Assembly: GCA_003224995.1 (NCBI GenBank)
Contig: QIAI01000269.1
Coordinates: forward strand, 1-7,270
Direction: 5' to 3'
From: Acidobacteriota bacterium
GTDB taxonomy: Bacteria > Acidobacteriota > Terriglobia > Terriglobales > Acidobacteriaceae
Length of the DNA stretch: 7,270 bases
The position numbers and the translations under genes were made by a program. The notes under the pieces were generated by a model. That model saw only the letters and a program-made list of their open reading frames with translations. It was not told the DNA's origin and ran no database searches. Of this stretch, positions 4,550 to 7,270 are shown piece after piece; the first letter of the stretch is position 1; each line of letters begins with the position of its first letter.

Positions 4550-6772
4550 TTAAAAACGGAGCAAGTACGAGACCTTCACGAAGAGCTGTCTTCCATCATT
4601 CAGGAAGGTTTTTGATCGCACCAACTCGGTGTACTCCGTCGGTTCCGACATCAGTGCGCGATTGATGTTCGCAAGGTCCGAGTTGTAGCCGACGTAAATG
4701 GCGGTTCCGGGATGCACCAGGTAGGTGAAGAGCACGTCGGCATTGAAGTTCTTGGCATGCTGCAGCGACGTGAATGCAGGGTTGGCAAGAGTACTGTTGT
4801 ATTGCCCGATCAGACGCAGAGAAAATGCGCGGGTGAACTGATAATTCCACTTCGTGCGCGCGATATAGTTGTTGAAGAAACTCTGGTCGGTGTGGATATC
4901 GCGCAGAGCGGAATAGAAGAAGGTGTTTTCGACCGTAAGGCGGCGACCGGGACGAAAGGTTGCGGATATTTCTGCGAAGCGGGATTTGCCGGGCACGGGC
5001 GGGAGTGCAATCACGGGGCAGTCCCCCAGCGTGTTGCCACATTGCACCGGATCGTAGTTGGTGTCGCGACCGAGGTTGGCTTCGAAATTCAACGTCATCC
5101 AGTTGTAATACTGGCTGTTGAAGAACAATCCCAACTGCTCGTGGGGGAAGTCGACATTACTTGTGAGCTGCGAATAGTCGGCGGGACGCAAGCGCTCGTG
5201 ACCGTAGTTGGCGTAGATACCGATATTGTTCCGGTTGTTGAACACCCAGCGGTAGTTGGCGTTGGTGAAATATTCGATACGCAGGCCGTTGTGGTCCCAG
5301 ATATTCCGAGTAAGGATGCTGGGGCCGTGCCATAGCAAGCGCTTCCCTTCTACATAAAAACGACGCTGCGCAAAGTTACTGAACCAGCGGATGTCGGGAC
5401 GTTGGAAAAATCCGGTGCGAGTTTGAAAGCCGGGTGCATTGTCTTTGAATATGGAATTGAACTCCAGATTGCGGCTGGTGCGTTCGAGATAGACAAAGTA
5501 TCCGGCGCCTGATTGGTAGGTGCCGTCGTTCCAGCGGGTCTCGCTACCCACGGCTTGCGCATCCAGTTGCCAGTTCTTATTAAATTTGAAGTGCGCGTCC
5601 ATCCCGCCCACTCGATTGGTGCGGGTGAGACAGGGATCGGTCGGACAAGTGGTATTCGGCACCGTATTGAGTTCGCGATCGGTGTAAAGGATACCGATGT
5701 TGCTGCCCTTGCTGTCGATTTCCCGGCTGACGCGAACGATACCGAAGTACGCCTGCCGCCCCCAAAGAGGATCGTTGGGCGCGACGCTTTCGCCAGGAGA
5801 TTGATCATCGGCGAACAGAGTACCGACGGACCATGGGCCTTTCTTCCCCGTCAGACGGATGCCATACAGCGGATCGACAATGCGACGGGTGAACACGAGA
5901 TTAATGGGCGTCGCAAAGTAGCCGGAGTTTTCCTGGAAGAACGGGCGTTTTTCAGGAAATAGCACCTCGAAGCGCTGGTTCACGGTGATCTGCGGCTCGT
6001 CAGATTCGACTTGGGCGAAATCGGGATTGATGGTGGCGTCGAGCACAAAGCTGTCTTTGATAATCGCTTTGGCGTCGAGCCCCGCCTTGGCCTGGAAATC
6101 CTTGGCTTCAAAGGTTGGGTGCACGGGGTCGCGCTGGTCGGTGTTGCGGTATGAACGTCCGGAGATGTAGGGGATCAGCTGGAAATTGCGACCCGGAGAA
6201 ATATTTTCGAAGCCGGTGAGCTTCCCTTCCTGAGGCAACAGACCCTGCACATCCTGAGAATTCCTTGGCGAGAAAGAATGCTCGCTGTTGTTGTGCGGGA
6301 TGTCACGTTCCAGCAGCACGCCCCAGTCTTGAACATCGCGAGTGGGACGAAAGCGCAGAGATTTGAAAGGAACCGAGATGTATCCAATCCAGCCTTGCTT
6401 GAGGACGCGCGTTTCACTCTTCCAGATCGTATCCCAGGAGAGGTCGATATCCTGCTGGCCTTCGAAGTAAGTGCCCTCCTGCTGAACTCCGGCGGGATTG
6501 ATGAAGAAGAATACGCAGTGACGATGATCGTAGAAGGTGTCGAGAAAGATCCCGACTTGATCCTCGTCGTTGATCTGCTCGCGGCGCACCAGATGATTGC
6601 GAAGATTTCCGACCGCGTTGTCGAACGCGAGGAAAATAACGTAAAGGTTCTTGTCCGTGTAGCCCAGGTAGGCTTCGGTGTGCTGCGAGACCGGCTGGCC
6701 GTCCTTAGGATCGTGCTGCCAGAATTGATCGACTTTCAGCATCGTGCCGGCGACGGCCGGCGAAGGCTGCAT
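4550..6772 (-). CDS. CBM9-like / DUF5916 outer-membrane beta-barrel protein (body of the gene)
   Basis: From the first in-frame ATG (6772) this frame gives 740 residues, but homology runs further upstream (see 6773-6891). Residues about 1-165 resemble the CBM9-like/DOMON sandwich found at the front of DUF5916 proteins: AYLGYTDKNLYVIFLAFDN, DQVGIFLDTFYDHRHCVFFFINPAG and GWIGYISVPFKSLRF. The DUF5916 part follows, with its recognisable block NPDFAQVESDEP (249-260) and FPEKRPFF (272-279). The remaining 450 residues are alternating aromatic strands typical of an outer-membrane barrel, ending in VSYLLRF with the terminal Phe used for barrel insertion. Function in this family is not established; a surface role in carbohydrate or peptide handling is often proposed. 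The gene is convergent with the anti-sigma gene and lies downstream of a MacB/FtsX-type permease on the same strand. The family call is confident; the true N-terminus is not the ATG at 6772. Confidence 0.85.
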   Translation of the reverse strand: MQPSPAVAGTMLKVDQFWQHDPKDGQPVSQHTEAYLGYTDKNLYVIFLAFDNAVGNLRNHLVRREQINDEDQVGIFLDTFYDHRHCVFFFINPAGVQQEGTYFEGQQDIDLSWDTIWKSETRVLKQGWIGYISVPFKSLRFRPTRDVQDWGVLLERDIPHNNSEHSFSPRNSQDVQGLLPQEGKLTGFENISPGRNFQLIPYISGRSYRNTDQRDPVHPTFEAKDFQAKAGLDAKAIIKDSFVLDATINPDFAQVESDEPQITVNQRFEVLFPEKRPFFQENSGYFATPINLVFTRRIVDPLYGIRLTGKKGPWSVGTLFADDQSPGESVAPNDPLWGRQAYFGIVRVSREIDSKGSNIGILYTDRELNTVPNTTCPTDPCLTRTNRVGGMDAHFKFNKNWQLDAQAVGSETRWNDGTYQSGAGYFVYLERTSRNLEFNSIFKDNAPGFQTRTGFFQRPDIRWFSNFAQRRFYVEGKRLLWHGPSILTRNIWDHNGLRIEYFTNANYRWVFNNRNNIGIYANYGHERLRPADYSQLTSNVDFPHEQLGLFFNSQYYNWMTLNFEANLGRDTNYDPVQCGNTLGDCPVIALPPVPGKSRFAEISATFRPGRRLTVENTFFYSALRDIHTDQSFFNNYIARTKWNYQFTRAFSLRLIGQYNSTLANPAFTSLQHAKNFNADVLFTYLVHPGTAIYVGYNSDLANINRALMSEPTEYTELVRSKTFLNDGRQLFVKVSYLLRF

Positions 6773-6891
6773 GTCCGCGAAGTCTTCCAGTTTCGGTTCC
6801 CGCGTGAGATGTGGGATGTGGCCGCGAGCGGGAAGGTGGCCAGCATCACCACGTACAGGAGCCCGGCCAGCGTTTTGGAGGAGGTAATCAC
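6773..6891 (-). pseudogene. Frameshifted 5' part of the DUF5916 gene, including its signal peptide
   Basis: Upstream of 6772 the body frame stays open and reads PHLTREPKLEDFAD, matching the PKLEDF entry motif usual just after the signal peptide in this family. That frame has no start codon. A clean signal peptide instead begins in another frame at GTG 6891: MITSSK, then LAGLLYVVMLATFPLAA, then likely cleavage near ATS. The body codons begin on the third base of the signal-frame codons, so joining them needs a -1 shift (one base missing) at about 6800-6830. No Shine-Dalgarno precedes the GTG, and a stop codon two codons upstream limits this frame. Either the gene has a real one-base deletion, or the assembly contains an error; programmed frameshifting is possible but no canonical slippery heptamer is seen. 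Confidence 0.65.
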
Positions 6892-7000
6892 AGAATTCTA
6901 ACGAGTGGAGCGCAGGTTCCCGAGCGCGGCAGCGCCGATGTTGCTTAGACGAATGTAGGTTGAAAATGTTATCGCGTACGACGAGTGGACGCGGTGCTCT

Positions 7001-7270
7001 TTACTCGTATCGCAAGCAGACAATGGGGTCCAGATTTGCAGCGAGATTGGCGGGGTAGTAGCCGAAGAAAAGACCCACGCTCACGGAAATAGTAAATCCG
7101 ATGGCGACCCACAGGTACGACAATGACGCGGGTATCGACGGCACAAAGGTTCGCACCAGAGTGGAAACCGTGGCTCCCACCAGGATGCCGATCGTGCCGC
7201 CCACCAGCGTGAGGGCCACGGCCTCAAGCAGAAATTGCAAACGGATGTCCGCGCGCCGTGCGCCAATGGC
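7001..7270 (-). CDS. MacB/FtsX-type ABC transporter permease, C-terminal fragment
   Basis: Eighty-nine C-terminal codons are present; the frame stays open through the window edge, so the start lies outside. It reads AIGARRADIRLQFLLEAVAL, the conserved loop and amphipathic helix of MacB/FtsX permeases. Two hydrophobic segments follow (LTLVGGTIGILVGATVSTLV and LWVAIGFTISVSVGLFFGYY), and the characteristic ending YPANLAANLDPIVCLRYE is close to the family's YPARKAA-LDPIEALRYE. These permeases couple an ATPase to export of peptides, lipoproteins or drugs across the envelope. The ATPase and adaptor genes would be upstream, outside the window. A 109 bp gap separates this stop codon from the DUF5916 gene, so co-transcription is possible but not shown. 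Confidence 0.9.
   Translation of the reverse strand, partial: AIGARRADIRLQFLLEAVALTLVGGTIGILVGATVSTLVRTFVPSIPASLSYLWVAIGFTISVSVGLFFGYYPANLAANLDPIVCLRYE

Noticed and set aside
6790..6830. Programmed -1 frameshift site in the DUF5916 gene
   Set aside because: No X-XXY-YYZ slippery heptamer or obvious stimulatory structure was found near the frame change. A one-base deletion or sequence error is simpler.
6278..6901. Long plus-strand open frame of 207 codons opposite the DUF5916 gene
   Set aside because: It is an antisense shadow of a gene whose minus-strand frame has clear family motifs; its own translation shows none.

Overview
The window looks like ordinary chromosomal DNA of a moderately GC-rich Gram-negative bacterium, most likely an Acidobacteriota (Terriglobia-like) genome. 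This placement is an inference. It rests on the ECF sigma factor with its adjoining zinc-finger anti-sigma factor, the secreted Gly-rich protein with an LNGTWKLN-type segment, and a CBM9-like/DUF5916 outer-membrane protein next to a MacB/FtsX-type permease. No rRNA, tRNA, CRISPR, insertion sequence or phage gene was seen.

Layout, left to right. A PilZ-domain protein with both c-di-GMP-binding motifs (26-466, +) is followed after about 250 bp by a CpaE/TadZ-like protein (about 719-1984, +). That protein has a receiver-like N-terminus and a ParA-type ATPase domain whose P-loop lacks the usual second lysine. A roughly 320 bp gap without a convincing gene precedes a small secreted Gly/Met-rich protein of unknown function (2303-3037, +). 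Just after its stop codon comes an 8-bp-period tandem array of GTTTCAAA-like units (about 3039-3113). Next is a two-gene sigma/anti-sigma operon (3251-3745 and 3759-4517, +). A GGAAT-N17-GTTTA element lies directly before the GTG start of the sigma gene, which suggests an autoregulated and probably leaderless transcript.

The right part is on the minus strand, convergent with the sigma operon. It holds a large CBM9-like/DUF5916 predicted outer-membrane beta-barrel protein (body 4550-6772). Its signal peptide is present at 6800-6891 but in a different reading frame, so the gene carries a -1 frameshift or a sequence error. Upstream of it is the C-terminal end of a MacB/FtsX-type ABC transporter permease (7001-7270), cut by the window edge.

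Functional picture. The left part points to surface pilus or motility control linked to c-di-GMP, though no pilus structural gene is present. The middle is an envelope-signal transcription switch: the ECF sigma is probably held by a single-pass membrane anti-sigma with a large extracytoplasmic domain. The right part is outer-membrane and export machinery. The most useful second looks are the frameshifted DUF5916 gene, the leaderless-type ECF promoter, and the 8-bp tandem array.
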